Shown: in pieces, positions 18,071-27,056 of the stretch
Layout: the number at the start of each line of letters is the position of its first letter
Position numbering within the stretch: the stretch's first letter is position 1
From: Ruminococcus flavefaciens ND2009
GTDB lineage: Bacteria; Bacillota; Clostridia; Oscillospirales; Ruminococcaceae
Assembly: GCF_000621785.1 (NCBI RefSeq)
Contig: NZ_KK211346.1
Span: 325,754-389,753, forward strand
Direction of reading: 5' to 3'
DNA length: 64,000 nucleotides
Notes under the pieces: model-generated
The model's database searches: none
Told to the model about the DNA's origin: nothing
Seen by the model: only the letters and a program-made list of their open reading frames with translations
Position numbers and translations under genes: made by a program

Positions 18071-18817
18071 CTACATCACCTCCTTGATATTTGCAGCTGT
18101 CAGATATTTTTTATCACTGAGTTTATCAGTGATTATTATGACCTTATCAAGATCCGTGAAAGTTACTGAGGTAATCTGATCGAATTTGGAATGATCCGAA
18201 AGGATATATGCGGTCCTGCTGTGTCTGATCACCTCAGCCTTTATGCTCGCCTCATTTCTGTCGGGAGTGGAAACTCCGGCAGAAAGTGAGATCCCGTTTG
18301 CTCCGATGAAGCTTTTTGTGAAGTTGTAAGCCTGAAGACTGCTGACACACTCTGCGCCGACGATCGCTTCTGTTGTAAGCTTTATCTCACCGGCTGGGAG
18401 GAAAACTTTGAAGCCTCTTTGTGCAAGCTTTTTTGCGTGAACAAAGGCATTGGTAACAAATGTGACGTTTTTTGCAGAGATATAGTCTATCATTTTTTCA
18501 GTTGTTGTTCCGGCGTCAATGAATACGAAATCACCGTCTTCTATCAGCGAAGCTGCATACTTAGCTATAGCAGTCTTTTCATCATTATAAAGATGAGATT
18601 TTTCTTCAATATTTTGTTCTCCGAAGCTGAATTTGTCAATGCAGGGCATAGCACCGCCATGTATCTTGATAAGCAGTCCGCGTTCTGCAAGGTGATTAAG
18701 ATCTCTCCTCACGGTAGATTCAGAAGCGCCGAGTAATGAGCAAAGCTCACTGAGCGTAACGGCATTTTTACCGTCGAGTGCATTAAGTATCATCTTATGT
18801 CTTTCTTCTGTAAGCAA
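18071..18817 (-). CDS. fruR: DeoR-family repressor of the fructose operon
   Basis: Transcription regulator of 248 residues. The N-terminal winged helix (about 1-55) reads TEERHKMILNAL then VTLSELCSLLGASESTVRRD, standard for DeoR proteins; the C-terminal sugar-phosphate domain has DGDFVFIDAGTTTEKM and GANGISLSAGVSTPD. First gene of the operon, so it probably regulates itself along with fruK and fruA, with fructose 1-phosphate as the likely effector (known for the family). Repeated TGATTGA-like sites lie upstream. Confidence 0.92.
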   Translation of the reverse strand: MLTEERHKMILNALDGKNAVTLSELCSLLGASESTVRRDLNHLAERGLLIKIHGGAMPCIDKFSFGEQNIEEKSHLYNDEKTAIAKYAASLIEDGDFVFIDAGTTTEKMIDYISAKNVTFVTNAFVHAKKLAQRGFKVFLPAGEIKLTTEAIVGAECVSSLQAYNFTKSFIGANGISLSAGVSTPDRNEASIKAEVIRHSRTAYILSDHSKFDQITSVTFTDLDKVIIITDKLSDKKYLTAANIKEVM

Positions 18818-18902
18818 AATTATCCCCGTCCTGAATATTTAATAGAATAGTAACGTTATCAAACGAACAATTTTGAATGAATGTGAACGATAATGATTGA
18901 TG

Positions 18903-18953
18903 TTGATTGAATTATAGCATTAAGTGTCAAAATAGTCAAGAGGATTCAATCAA
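18903..18953 (-). promoter_or_regulatory. Promoter of the fructose operon flanked by an inverted repeat
   Basis: Minus-strand TTGACT (18939-18934) and TATAAT (18916-18911) are 17 bases apart. An exact inverted repeat, TTGATTGAAT, lies just outside each element (18953-18944 and 18912-18903), and further TGAATG/TGAACG-like half-sites continue to about 18870. This looks like an operator for the DeoR-type repressor encoded immediately downstream. The rest of 18818-19111 shows no gene. Confidence 0.65.
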
Positions 18954-19111
18954 AAACATTCATCAGCAGTAAATATCTGTGCAGATAAACAACAAATGAC
19001 TGCACGATTTGTCTATTTTGACTGTGGATGATGTTTTCTCAGACGAATTGATGACGGTAATTGACTGTATAAAAAGAAAAAGGTTGAACCGCATTATCAT
19101 ATGCGATCCGT

Positions 19112-19435
19112 GTGAAGATACTGGATATACCCACTACGCTTACAGACTTTCCACCGGAGCAGGCTTGGGTGCTTGAAATGATAAACGTTATACTCATTGA
19201 AGTACTCGGAGCTATAGCTGAGAATGAGCGAAACAAGATACGAGCCCGTCAGCGTGAAGGGATAGTTGCTGCTAAAAAGAAAAATGTCCGCTTCGGACGT
19301 CCACCTAAATCCCTACCTCAAAATTGGCAGAAGATATTGGAGGAGGTCCGCTGCGGAAACAAAAAGCCCGTAGAAGCGGTTAGAAAATTAGGTATATCCC
19401 GCTCTTACTTCTACAAGCTTTATAGTGACAACTGA
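19112..19435 (+). pseudogene. Serine recombinase (resolvase/invertase), truncated to its C-terminal part
   Basis: 107 codons from GTG 19112 match the end of a resolvase: the helix preceding VLGAIAENERNKIRARQREG, then FGRPPKS and a helix-turn-helix (KPVEAVRKLGISRSYFYKLY). The N-terminal catalytic part with the active Ser and the early Arg residues is missing; upstream in this frame there is a stop at 19085. So it is a remnant at the edge of the accessory island, unable to cut DNA. A rearrangement probably removed the 5' half. Confidence 0.8.
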
Positions 19436-19440
19436 TATAT

Positions 19441-19462
19441 GTAGCCTCCTTCGGGAGGCTAC
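19441..19462. terminator. Short UUCG-loop hairpin
   Basis: 9-bp perfect stem (GTAGCCTCC with GGAGGCTAC) and a TTCG tetraloop between the recombinase remnant and the convergent helicase gene. The T-tract is weak on both sides. Confidence 0.5.
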
Positions 19463-19477
19463 TATTCTATTCCAAGA

Positions 19478-20062
19478 TCATTTGTTAATGAAAGGGTCTT
19501 TGATACTACTTCTGAGCATTTCAAGCTCATTCTGGCAAGCTGTTATTTTAGGCGTATAATCAATCACAGTATTCAATTCTTTTTTTAAGCTATCCTGACG
19601 AGCTAGAAGCCCAACTCTTTTTTCGTTAAGTTTACGGACAGAAGCCTCTCTAAGTTTTCGTCCAGCTATGTCTGTTTTTTTAGCTGTGATCTTTTCAAGC
19701 TCAGCCGGAATTGCAGAGAGTTCCCTTCGTATATCTTCAACTTCAGCTTCTCGTTTTTGTTTAAGAATATACAATTCCCTGAGCTCATTTTCTTTTTCAG
19801 CTATCAATTTCATCTCAGGCGCAGATAGCGCTATAGCCTTAACTTCGCCATATGTAAGGACATCGCTTTCGAGATCTGAAATACTTCTTTGATATGAAGT
19901 TCCCGACAGGAACTGGGATATGAATCGCTGCTTGGTTTCGAGCACCTGCCATGAATAGGAATCAAAACTACCTTCTACGATATACCGGAAAATTCTGACA
20001 TTTTCATTCTCGTTACCACGACGAAGTATACGCCCCTCACGTTGTACCATATCAGCAGGTCT
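19478..20062 (-). CDS. Nuclease-helicase gene, 3' exon after the group II intron
   Basis: 194 codons plus stop. The exon opens with RPADMVQREGRILRRGN, the helicase motif VI of SNF2-type proteins (Q and R fingers), then YSWQVLETKQRFISQFL, and ends in a long coiled coil (about 110 residues, ELRELYILKQKREAE...). It joins in frame to the exon ending at 22416 to give an uninterrupted motif LDVPW-RPADMVQREGR. The spliced protein would have 1,096 residues. A longer frame reaching 20143 reads into the intron domain V and is not the true start. Confidence 0.85.
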   Translation of the reverse strand, partial: RPADMVQREGRILRRGNENENVRIFRYIVEGSFDSYSWQVLETKQRFISQFLSGTSYQRSISDLESDVLTYGEVKAIALSAPEMKLIAEKENELRELYILKQKREAEVEDIRRELSAIPAELEKITAKKTDIAGRKLREASVRKLNEKRVGLLARQDSLKKELNTVIDYTPKITACQNELEMLRSSIKDPFINK

Positions 20063-20103
20063 GTCGAGTAGGTTAGGGGCATTACTGTCCCTTTCCCCTC
20101 TAA

Positions 20104-20137
20104 GAACCGTACGTGAGAGTTTCCCCTCATACGGCTC
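20104..20137 (-). ncRNA. Group II intron domain V
   Basis: 34-base hairpin beginning GAGCCGTATG and ending CACGTACGGTTC with a GAAA tetraloop and the AGC catalytic triad, matching the conserved domain V pattern. The segment down to 20063 should be domain VI with the branch-point A. Confidence 0.92.
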
Positions 20138-20179
20138 AAGCAATTCTAAGTGTTTATTGGATAAACACCGGCTAGATTA

Positions 20180-21811
20180 CTAACGATTGTGTCTATAACA
20201 ACTGTCGTGTACAAGAAAACAGATTAATTTGCCACTTCCTTCTTTTTCACGAACGTTCCATTGCGTATCTGTGGTAATTATATCGCCACAGATTGGACAT
20301 CTGCGGTTCTGTTTCTCCCACATATACAGTAATGACCTTCTACCTTTGAGCGATAACAACATCTTATAAGTCATTCTTTCTTCAAAGTAAGATTTCCATT
20401 CTGTATCAAACGGATTGGCTTCTCCCACTATTTTGTTATGCCTTATGATTTTGGTATCAAACGCAAGTTTTAGTGGGAAGATGTCTTCTTTACCGTCTCT
20501 GGTTTTCTCCACTAAGAATCTCCATCTTCTTGTTTTGTAGAAGTGAAAATATTTGTTTGCAACCCAACGTTTACCCTTCTTAGGATGCCTTCTTTTTGCC
20601 CACTGCCATAGTTTTCTGAATATCTGGTCATCGACCTTTTGGAAGGTTCTTGAAGATGCACCGCATCTGTAATAGTTTGCCCATCCGGTTATTTTCGGAT
20701 TAAGCAGTCTGATTAATGTTTCCTGTGTACAGGATTTATTACTGTCTATTACATTTCTGATACTGTCAAGAAACTTTTTAACACTTCTCTTTGACGGCTG
20801 TGTGAGTAAGGTGCCTTTGAATTTTCTGATGTTGAAACCCAGAAAATCAAATCCATCATTGATATGTGTAATTAAAGTCTTTTCTTCGGACAGTTCCAAT
20901 CCACGTTCGGCTAAGAATGCAACAAGCATAGGCTTTAGTTCTTCCAATGTTTCCGCTGTTCTTCCTGTTATGATAAAATCATCAGCGTAGCGTACCATGT
21001 TTATCATAGGAGAATATTTCTCATTTTTACGATTAACTCGTTTGTTTTTGGTAGCCAAGAGGTCACATATTCCGTCTAAAGTCATGTTCGCCAATGTTGG
21101 CGATATGATGCCGCCCTGCATTGTTCCTTCTGCGGTTTTATAGAGTTCACCGTTGAATACAACTCCGCATTTCAGCCATTTTCTTAGTATTTCTGTGTCT
21201 GTAGGAATATTCTTCAATAGCCATTCGTGACTAATGTGGTCGAAACAACCTTTGATATCTCCTTCGAGTACCCACTGAGGTGAGTTACCACGGCAGAGAA
21301 TTGTATGACATTGCTGTATTGCATCCTGACAGCATCTTTCTTTCCTAAATCCATAGGAATGTGGGTCTGCTGTCGTTTCCGCAATAGGTTCAAGAGCTAA
21401 CAGGTAAAGTGCCTGCATCGCTCTGTCCTTCATTGTTGGGATTCCAAGTGGTCTTAATTTACCGTTGGATTTCTTAATGAATACTCTTCTTAACGGTTTG
21501 GGTGTGTAGCCTTTTCGTTTTAAATCAAATATGGCTCTGTATTTTGATTCATCAGTAGACCATAATACTTTGTCTACTCCGGGTGTTTTCTTACCTTCGT
21601 TAGTTGTAACTCTTTTTACAGCGATTGCTTTTGCTGCGAAAGAGTGAGTCAGCATCCACTGTAAGGATTTGACCTTACCGTGTTTACCTTCTTTTCTAGC
21701 CTTTACAATACGTTCTTGTAGCTTTTTAACCTGTAGTTCGCACTTGTTCCAGTCAATGGATTTCCAGTTCGCACTACCGTCAGTAGTCGCACACGTTGCA
21801 TTAACGTTCAT
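20180..21811 (-). CDS. Group II intron reverse transcriptase/maturase
   Basis: Intron-encoded protein of 543 residues that helps splicing and copies the intron. The reverse transcriptase domain (about 70-310) has KLRPLGIPTMKDRAMQ, HSYGFRKERCCQDAI and the catalytic YADDF; the maturase X domain follows (LNPKITGWANYYRCG). The C-terminal HNH module keeps the first Cys pair (RRCPICG) and a late His/Cys, but the usual W-x-x-HH segment reads WNVREK, so DNA cutting is probably lost. ATG 21811 with AGGAG eight bases upstream is preferred over TTG 21829, which overlaps that site. Confidence 0.93.
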   Translation of the reverse strand: MNVNATCATTDGSANWKSIDWNKCELQVKKLQERIVKARKEGKHGKVKSLQWMLTHSFAAKAIAVKRVTTNEGKKTPGVDKVLWSTDESKYRAIFDLKRKGYTPKPLRRVFIKKSNGKLRPLGIPTMKDRAMQALYLLALEPIAETTADPHSYGFRKERCCQDAIQQCHTILCRGNSPQWVLEGDIKGCFDHISHEWLLKNIPTDTEILRKWLKCGVVFNGELYKTAEGTMQGGIISPTLANMTLDGICDLLATKNKRVNRKNEKYSPMINMVRYADDFIITGRTAETLEELKPMLVAFLAERGLELSEEKTLITHINDGFDFLGFNIRKFKGTLLTQPSKRSVKKFLDSIRNVIDSNKSCTQETLIRLLNPKITGWANYYRCGASSRTFQKVDDQIFRKLWQWAKRRHPKKGKRWVANKYFHFYKTRRWRFLVEKTRDGKEDIFPLKLAFDTKIIRHNKIVGEANPFDTEWKSYFEERMTYKMLLSLKGRRSLLYMWEKQNRRCPICGDIITTDTQWNVREKEGSGKLICFLVHDSCYRHNR

Positions 21812-22415
21812 TTGCTTTACTCCTTTCAAAAGTTCTATAAGTTTCTTGTAAAGAATTACCTATTGCAGAAGTCTGCACCCTTTCGGGTTAGGGCAAATTT
21901 TGAACCCCTATTCATTCTATTACAGAATGACATTCGCTTTTTCTACAATCCTATACCTGCATTCCTATCGGAATCCCTTACGAGATTCTTTCCTTTTACA
22001 AGGAGAAATACAGGCTTACCTTGTTCTGCATAAATAACAAGAGTAGGTTAGGCTCTGTCACATTCACCGGCGGTACTGATATCCGTGTAATCCTACCATG
22101 GAGAGGATTAACCGACCGCTTCCCATTTTGGGCTGGAGCCTGTCAGCAACTTTGGCTCGTTGGACATTACGATGTTTATTAACAGTTCACTTATGTTAGC
22201 CATACTACTCAGCCTAGCTCCCTAACTGCATTGTTGCTTGCAGATTCGCTTTAGCCTCACGGCTTTAGCTTTTACCTTATCGGAGGGCTACATTGTCACG
22301 TCAGCTTCCAACAATATCATTGCTGATAATGCAGGTGACGTTAGGCTACCACTAACGGAATAGTGGGTTTAATCTCTAAGAGTTAAACAATTATTTATGC
22401 AACTTCAAGTCGCAC

Positions 22416-25121
22416 CCACGGCACATCAAGATGGTGTACAGCTTTTAGTTTAGTCTGTACATTTGCGCCTATACCGAGCTTAAATGTCGAGCCAATAAGT
22501 ATTCTTATCTCACCGCTGTTAACTTTACGGAAAAGCTCAAGTTTACGTTGTTCGGTGTGATAACTATGAATGAAGGCTATTTCCTTTTCCGGTACACCTT
22601 CAGCAAGCAAGAATTCTTTAAGCTTGGCGTATACGCTGAATTGCTCGCCTTTAGGCGTAGAATAATCGCAGAATACAAGCTGGGAGCATGAATCATTTTC
22701 TTTATACATCCTCATTATCTCATTGATACAGCGTGTGATTTTTGATGTTTTATCATATTTTTGTGACTCTCCGACCAGAGACAGATCAAGAGCAGCTTTT
22801 CGACCATCAGTGCTGACCTTCAGCATATTATCTTCTCTGGGGCTTACGTGCTTAGAGCGAATTCTGTCAGTTCTGGTGCAAAGCTTATTCATATAGTCGG
22901 TCATAAGCTTATGACGTTTTATGATTATATCATCATAACCTCTGAATTCCGGCAAACCGCTTTTATCAGTTGCATGGAAGACTGATACCTGCGAAAATAA
23001 AAGCGATAGTTCCGGAAGATTGAAAAATCTTGAAAACCTTCTTACTATGCGGAATTTTGAAGTATCAACGTCAATTTCGCATATCTGCTCGGGCTGAGCA
23101 AAAGTCCTCACCCAGTTATCAAATATATGAAGTTGTCTGCTTTCAAGCAGATCATACTGAAGATACATCTGCATTGCATAAACGTCAGATATTGAATTAC
23201 AAAGCGGCGTGCCGGTTGCAAGGACAGCTCCACGACCACCGTTCTGTTCCTGAACACAATGGATCTTTTTCAGCATTTCGTGGCATTTACTTGAACCTTT
23301 GACATTAATACCGCGAAGATTTTTAAGCCTTGTACGAATCGGGATATTCTTAAAATTATGAGCTTCGTCAAGGAAAATAGTGTTTATTTCAAGCTGATCA
23401 AAAGTTATGTGAAGAGGAGTTTTTTCCATAGAACTGAGAAGCTCATCTGTAAGCTTGTGTATATATTCTTTTTCACGATTAATAATCGTAATTCGTGCAT
23501 CGCCGTATCGTAATGAGCGTACCGCTTCGTTCAACTTTTCGAGCTGATGTTCCATATTATCGATAACGCAAGTGCTGGACAAAGGTATCATTTCAAAGCA
23601 GCTGTAAGCAATAATAATTCCGTCATAGTTTCCGTCACGCATCTGAACGAGAACTTTTTGCCTCAGTTCAGGTTTGAAGCTTTTGGGATCGATAGTGAGA
23701 AGCTTTGCCTTGGGATATAAGTCGGTGAATATCTTCTCCCACTGACCAACAATATTATTCGGAACGACAAACATATTTTTGCGCGACATTCCCATTTGTC
23801 GCATTTTCATTGCAGCTGCTATCATTATATATGTCTTTCCGGAACCGACATCAAAAGCAAGGAGAGTATTCTTCTCGTTGATTATTCTTTCAACCGCTTC
23901 CTTCTGATAATCATATAGTTCAAAGTTTTCAGCCATTTCAGGAAACTCTATTTTTCTTCCACTATATGATTTCTTCTCAAGATCAGAAAACATTTTGTTG
24001 TATGCTTCTTCAACTTCCCAAATTCTGTCTTCGTCGAGCCATATCCATTTACGGAATTCTTCGATTATAAGTCGCTGCTTATCAAGTGCTGCTATTGTAT
24101 CTGTTTCATCGTATTGATTATTTGAGTCATAAAGCTTTATCTCACGAAGATTCATGGTTGCTTCTATGATATATAAAGCATTATATCTCTTCAAGCCATA
24201 TTTTACGGTGCATGCTGTATTTTTATTATATCTTAAATCTTTTTTATACTGTACTGTCCAAGTACCGGTCGTATATTCATATTTTACCAAATCAGAACCT
24301 ATTCCGAGAAGATGGTATATAAAATCATTTATTATTCCTTCTGATATCCATGGTGTTCCGAGAGAAACCTCAATTTCAGTATATTTTATCTTGTGTTCAG
24401 CTCTTGGCGTAATAGGTTTGGCAAACAGTCCCTGCTTCTCCTGTTGTAGTTCCTTTGCCTTGCTATATAGCGATATCCACTCCTCGAGAGTAAAGCTGTT
24501 TGTATCGTCTTCGGCAACCTTTTCAAGAAGCTCGAATAACGGAGTCTGACTTGTACTGATTTCGTTCCTGATAGTAAAGTCCTTTGCATCATAATATGAA
24601 TAATCACGATTATAGAGCTCATAGGCAATTTGTTTTCCAAGAATAGCAGGATCAACTTGTTTTGAGATCTGGTAAGATATATAATTTTTGTCCTTCTGAG
24701 CATACATAGGCATCGAGTTTTTGATAAGTATATTTTTCAGTTCGAGCTTCCATAAAACAGTAAGCTGTGAGCGCCTTGATACGTTAGGATTATCTGCTGC
24801 TCTGCGAAGAACTTCAACATTGTCCTGCTCAATGCAAATAATTCCCCAATGACGAGGAATCTTGTTTCCAGCTGATTTCTTGTGTTTCTGACTAATTACA
24901 ATATAATTCTTGTCAAAGAAACCATCATAGGCAGAGACTTGCCTGTCAAGCCTGCTGTAATCATCGCTGTCGCTCTTTATTTCGTAACCAGTCAGGTGAG
25001 AACTGACTGCCATAACATCGCAAATAGAGCTGCCTATTGACTTTTCCTGATATATGCGTATATCCTGACGCTCTGCCTGAAGGTAGTTTATCAGTATTTT
25101 GCGAATATCCTTATCATTCAT
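22416..25121 (-). CDS. Nuclease-helicase gene, 5' exon (MmcB-like nuclease plus SNF2 helicase)
   Basis: 902 codons ending at Trp, followed by the group II intron. The N-terminal 110 residues look like a PD-(D/E)XK nuclease of the MmcB type: SICDVMAVSSHLTGYEIKSDSDD (acidic residue and ExK) and RQVSAYDGFFD. The middle region (about 115-430) is unrecognised. The helicase core starts near 430: YQKEAVERI, Walker A FDVGSGKTY, DEAHN box, ATGTPLCNS, and motif V in GIGANVQTKLKAVHHLD. SNF2 enzymes of this kind travel on mobile elements and defence islands. The true protein is the spliced 1,096-residue product. The start ATG is at 25121, where a GGGGCG site serves as Shine-Dalgarno. Confidence 0.85.
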
Positions 25122-25133
25122 ATTATCGCCCCT

Positions 25134-25161
25134 ATTATAGAATAAAAGAAACGATGTACAA
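25134..25161 (-). promoter_or_regulatory. Promoter of the helicase gene
   Basis: Minus-strand TTGTAC (25161-25156) and TATAAT (25139-25134) with a 16-base spacer; the -35 lies inside the terminator-like hairpin at 25149-25178. Confidence 0.4.
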
Positions 25162-25178
25162 TATTTTGTACATCGTTT
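25149..25178 (-). terminator. Terminator after the DUF1643 gene
   Basis: 13-bp perfect arms (AAACGATGTACAA with its complement, TATT loop on the plus strand) followed on the minus strand by TTTCTTTTATT. Confidence 0.65.
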
Positions 25179-25240
25179 GAATGATAATTCAATAGTAGGA
25201 GCAGAGGATAGTCTAGTATAAATAGCAATAGCTAATTCTT

Positions 25241-25789
25241 TTATAATTCCAAGTATTCTTTATTTGAAAGATCCCATTTTTCATGTCTCTGAAGGGGATG
25301 ACGAGGATTCCCTTTGCGAGTGAGTGTACCGAAGTAGAAAACCTTAACTCCTATTTCTGATAGCATTTTCAAGAGTTGATCTTTTCCTTCGTTTAATGCT
25401 TTAAGATTAAACCTGTTATCTCCCCATGCTCCCCAGACTTCGGATATATTATTATCTTTTAAGAACTTTCTTATTGTTTTCAAGTTTTCTTTTAATAATT
25501 CCGATTTGAAACTATCCATCTTTATCGCATTCGTTGCTCGCTCTGGATACAGATTGAATACTATCCAACCATCAGAGTTAAGCTTTTCACTTACACTGAT
25601 AATTCTATTAATAGTCCTATCGCTTTCAGTATCTCGTGCTGCAGAAGGGTTCATACAAATTGTAACAAGCGGATTACAGCCTTTTTTCCCTAAAGCATAT
25701 CGATGCGGAGAAAAGTCTTTTGGCACAAATAAATCAGGCTCAAAACCTGATTTATATCGGGTGGTTTTATCAGTTATTTTGCCGCTCAT
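25241..25789 (-). CDS. DUF1643 protein
   Basis: 182 residues with the family hallmarks YALGKKGCNPLVTICMNPSAA, DRTINRII, GWIVFNLYPERATNA, SEVWGAWGD and a C-terminal HPL element. The molecular function of DUF1643 is not known to me; the members I recall occur on mobile or accessory DNA. AGGAGGT lies six bases before the ATG. Neighbours are the helicase (downstream) and the exonuclease-like gene (upstream), all on the minus strand. Confidence 0.85.
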   Translation of the reverse strand: MSGKITDKTTRYKSGFEPDLFVPKDFSPHRYALGKKGCNPLVTICMNPSAARDTESDRTINRIISVSEKLNSDGWIVFNLYPERATNAIKMDSFKSELLKENLKTIRKFLKDNNISEVWGAWGDNRFNLKALNEGKDQLLKMLSEIGVKVFYFGTLTRKGNPRHPLQRHEKWDLSNKEYLEL

Positions 25790-25843
25790 AGTAATACCTC
25801 CTATACACTTATAGCTTAAAGCTAAGATTATAAAACTATTATA

Positions 25844-26341
25844 TCATATTTTACTCGATAAAGCAATATATGCCTTTCCTGCAACATCAAGATGTCGCCA
25901 GTTGTCTGTTTCGTCTGTGGCGATTCCCAACTGATTGATGGCATTGTGTGTACTGTATCCTTTGCTGAACTTCAGACGGAACATGGTATCAAGATCGGTG
26001 ATATGTTTTTCAAGTGCTGGGAGATCATAATCCCTGCATATACGTTCTACGAACTTACTATCAAAGTCATGGTGCATAGTGACCAAATCACTGCCGTAGC
26101 AGAACTCTATGAACTGCCAATAAGCATCTTCCATAGTCGTACCGTATCTTTGCAGCGTGTCATTGGTGATTCCCAGTATCTCGGAAACATTATCTGAGAG
26201 AACAGCTCCGCTGTTAACATACTCAAAGAAGCGGTCGATAGGTATTCCGTTTTCAAATCTGAGTGCGGCAAAGCTGACTATTTCAGAATCCTCATCAAGA
26301 CCGTTTGTTGTGATGTCGATGACTACGAATTCATTTTTCAT
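25844..26341 (-). CDS. DnaQ-like exonuclease with degenerate active site
   Basis: 165 residues of the DEDDh 3'-5' exonuclease fold: exo I FVVIDITTNGL, exo II region VTMHHDFDSKFV, exo III region WRHLDVAGKAYIAL. In exo I the family has DxE (as in DIETTGL); here the Glu is Thr, so one metal ligand is missing while the first Asp, the exo II Asp and the exo III His and Asp stay. It may bind rather than cut nucleic acid. The start overlaps the upstream gene by 11 bases (coupled), with AGGGTG before ATG. Confidence 0.75.
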   Translation of the reverse strand: MKNEFVVIDITTNGLDEDSEIVSFAALRFENGIPIDRFFEYVNSGAVLSDNVSEILGITNDTLQRYGTTMEDAYWQFIEFCYGSDLVTMHHDFDSKFVERICRDYDLPALEKHITDLDTMFRLKFSKGYSTHNAINQLGIATDETDNWRHLDVAGKAYIALSSKI

Positions 26342-27053
26342 ATTTTTTCACCCTAAGAAAGAATTCTCTCATATAACAATTGATATTACCATTATCACAG
26401 ATTTCGTGCCCTGTTTTATCTTTTTTAGGCATTGGATATGCTGTATGCCAGACCTTAATAGCATTGTCAAAAGCTGAATAATTGTTCTTTCCAATCAAAA
26501 CGGTTATATCCGGATTCAAGATACTGATTTCCTTTTTTATGAATTCTTCATATGTTGTATAATACTTATTAAAGATATGCCAATTAACTTTTTTATCGCC
26601 ACCTCTTTTATTTATGTTCATATATGCACATGAAGCAAGAGCTTTTTTCATACTAGTTTCGTCAGGTTTTTTTCGTTCTTCTTCAGACAGTTCAGGGTGT
26701 TGAAGATAATAAGCCATTCTAGCCATCTTCTGTTTCTGCTTAGGGGGATTGTCGATATTAATGTCTTTTAGAAAATCTCCATAGAAATTCTGATGTGTCC
26801 TCAGTTCTGCATCGTCAGCCTCACGATGTGTTGCTATGTTAGCCTCTCTAAGGACAAATAATACTTTTATAGGAGTTTTTATATAGTCTGCCTCAGATAC
26901 ATAGCCATCGGTAATAAACGAATTTTTCTCAATCGTCGGAACAGTGGTTTTTTCATAGTTCTGTTCAGCAGCATGAGCCTGTTTCCAAAGTGAAAAGAGT
27001 ATTTCGAGAGTTTCAGCTGATTTAGCCTCTTCTATGATTTCTTCAAAAGTCAT
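26331..27053 (-). CDS. Uncharacterised protein, possibly uracil-DNA-glycosylase fold
   Basis: 240 residues, soluble. Segments IKVLFVLREANIATH, CAYMNINKRGGDKK, LNPDITVLIGKNNY and VWHTAYPMP follow the strand-turn pattern of the UDG superfamily (substrate-binding strand, central P-D-x-x-V strand, terminal HxxxP), but no catalytic motif is clear, so I do not assign an activity. It lies 3 bases after the WYL gene and overlaps the exonuclease-like gene, so all three are co-transcribed. Confidence 0.55.
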   Translation of the reverse strand: MTFEEIIEEAKSAETLEILFSLWKQAHAAEQNYEKTTVPTIEKNSFITDGYVSEADYIKTPIKVLFVLREANIATHREADDAELRTHQNFYGDFLKDINIDNPPKQKQKMARMAYYLQHPELSEEERKKPDETSMKKALASCAYMNINKRGGDKKVNWHIFNKYYTTYEEFIKKEISILNPDITVLIGKNNYSAFDNAIKVWHTAYPMPKKDKTGHEICDNGNINCYMREFFLRVKKYEK

Positions 27054-27056
27054 ACT

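Larger units (their letters stand above)
20063..22415 (-). mobile_element. Group II intron (2,353 bases) inside the helicase gene
   Basis: The minus-strand element starts GTGCGAC at 22415, the group II 5' consensus, and ends CTACTCGAC at 20063, the expected AY end. A domain V lies 41 bases from the 3' end and the intron carries its own reverse transcriptase/maturase. It sits in the sense orientation, exactly between two codons (after TGG for Trp, before AGA for Arg), so splicing restores the host gene. Intron sequence not covered by the ORF (21812-22415 and 20138-20179) should fold as domains I-IV, but I did not trace them. Confidence 0.92.

Noticed and set aside
19021-19111. Extending the recombinase fragment upstream
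   Set aside because: In-frame stop at 19085 and no catalytic motif in any frame.
19478-25121. Helicase split into two by a frameshift or pseudogene event
   Set aside because: The two parts join in frame exactly at group II intron ends, with domain V and a maturase between them.
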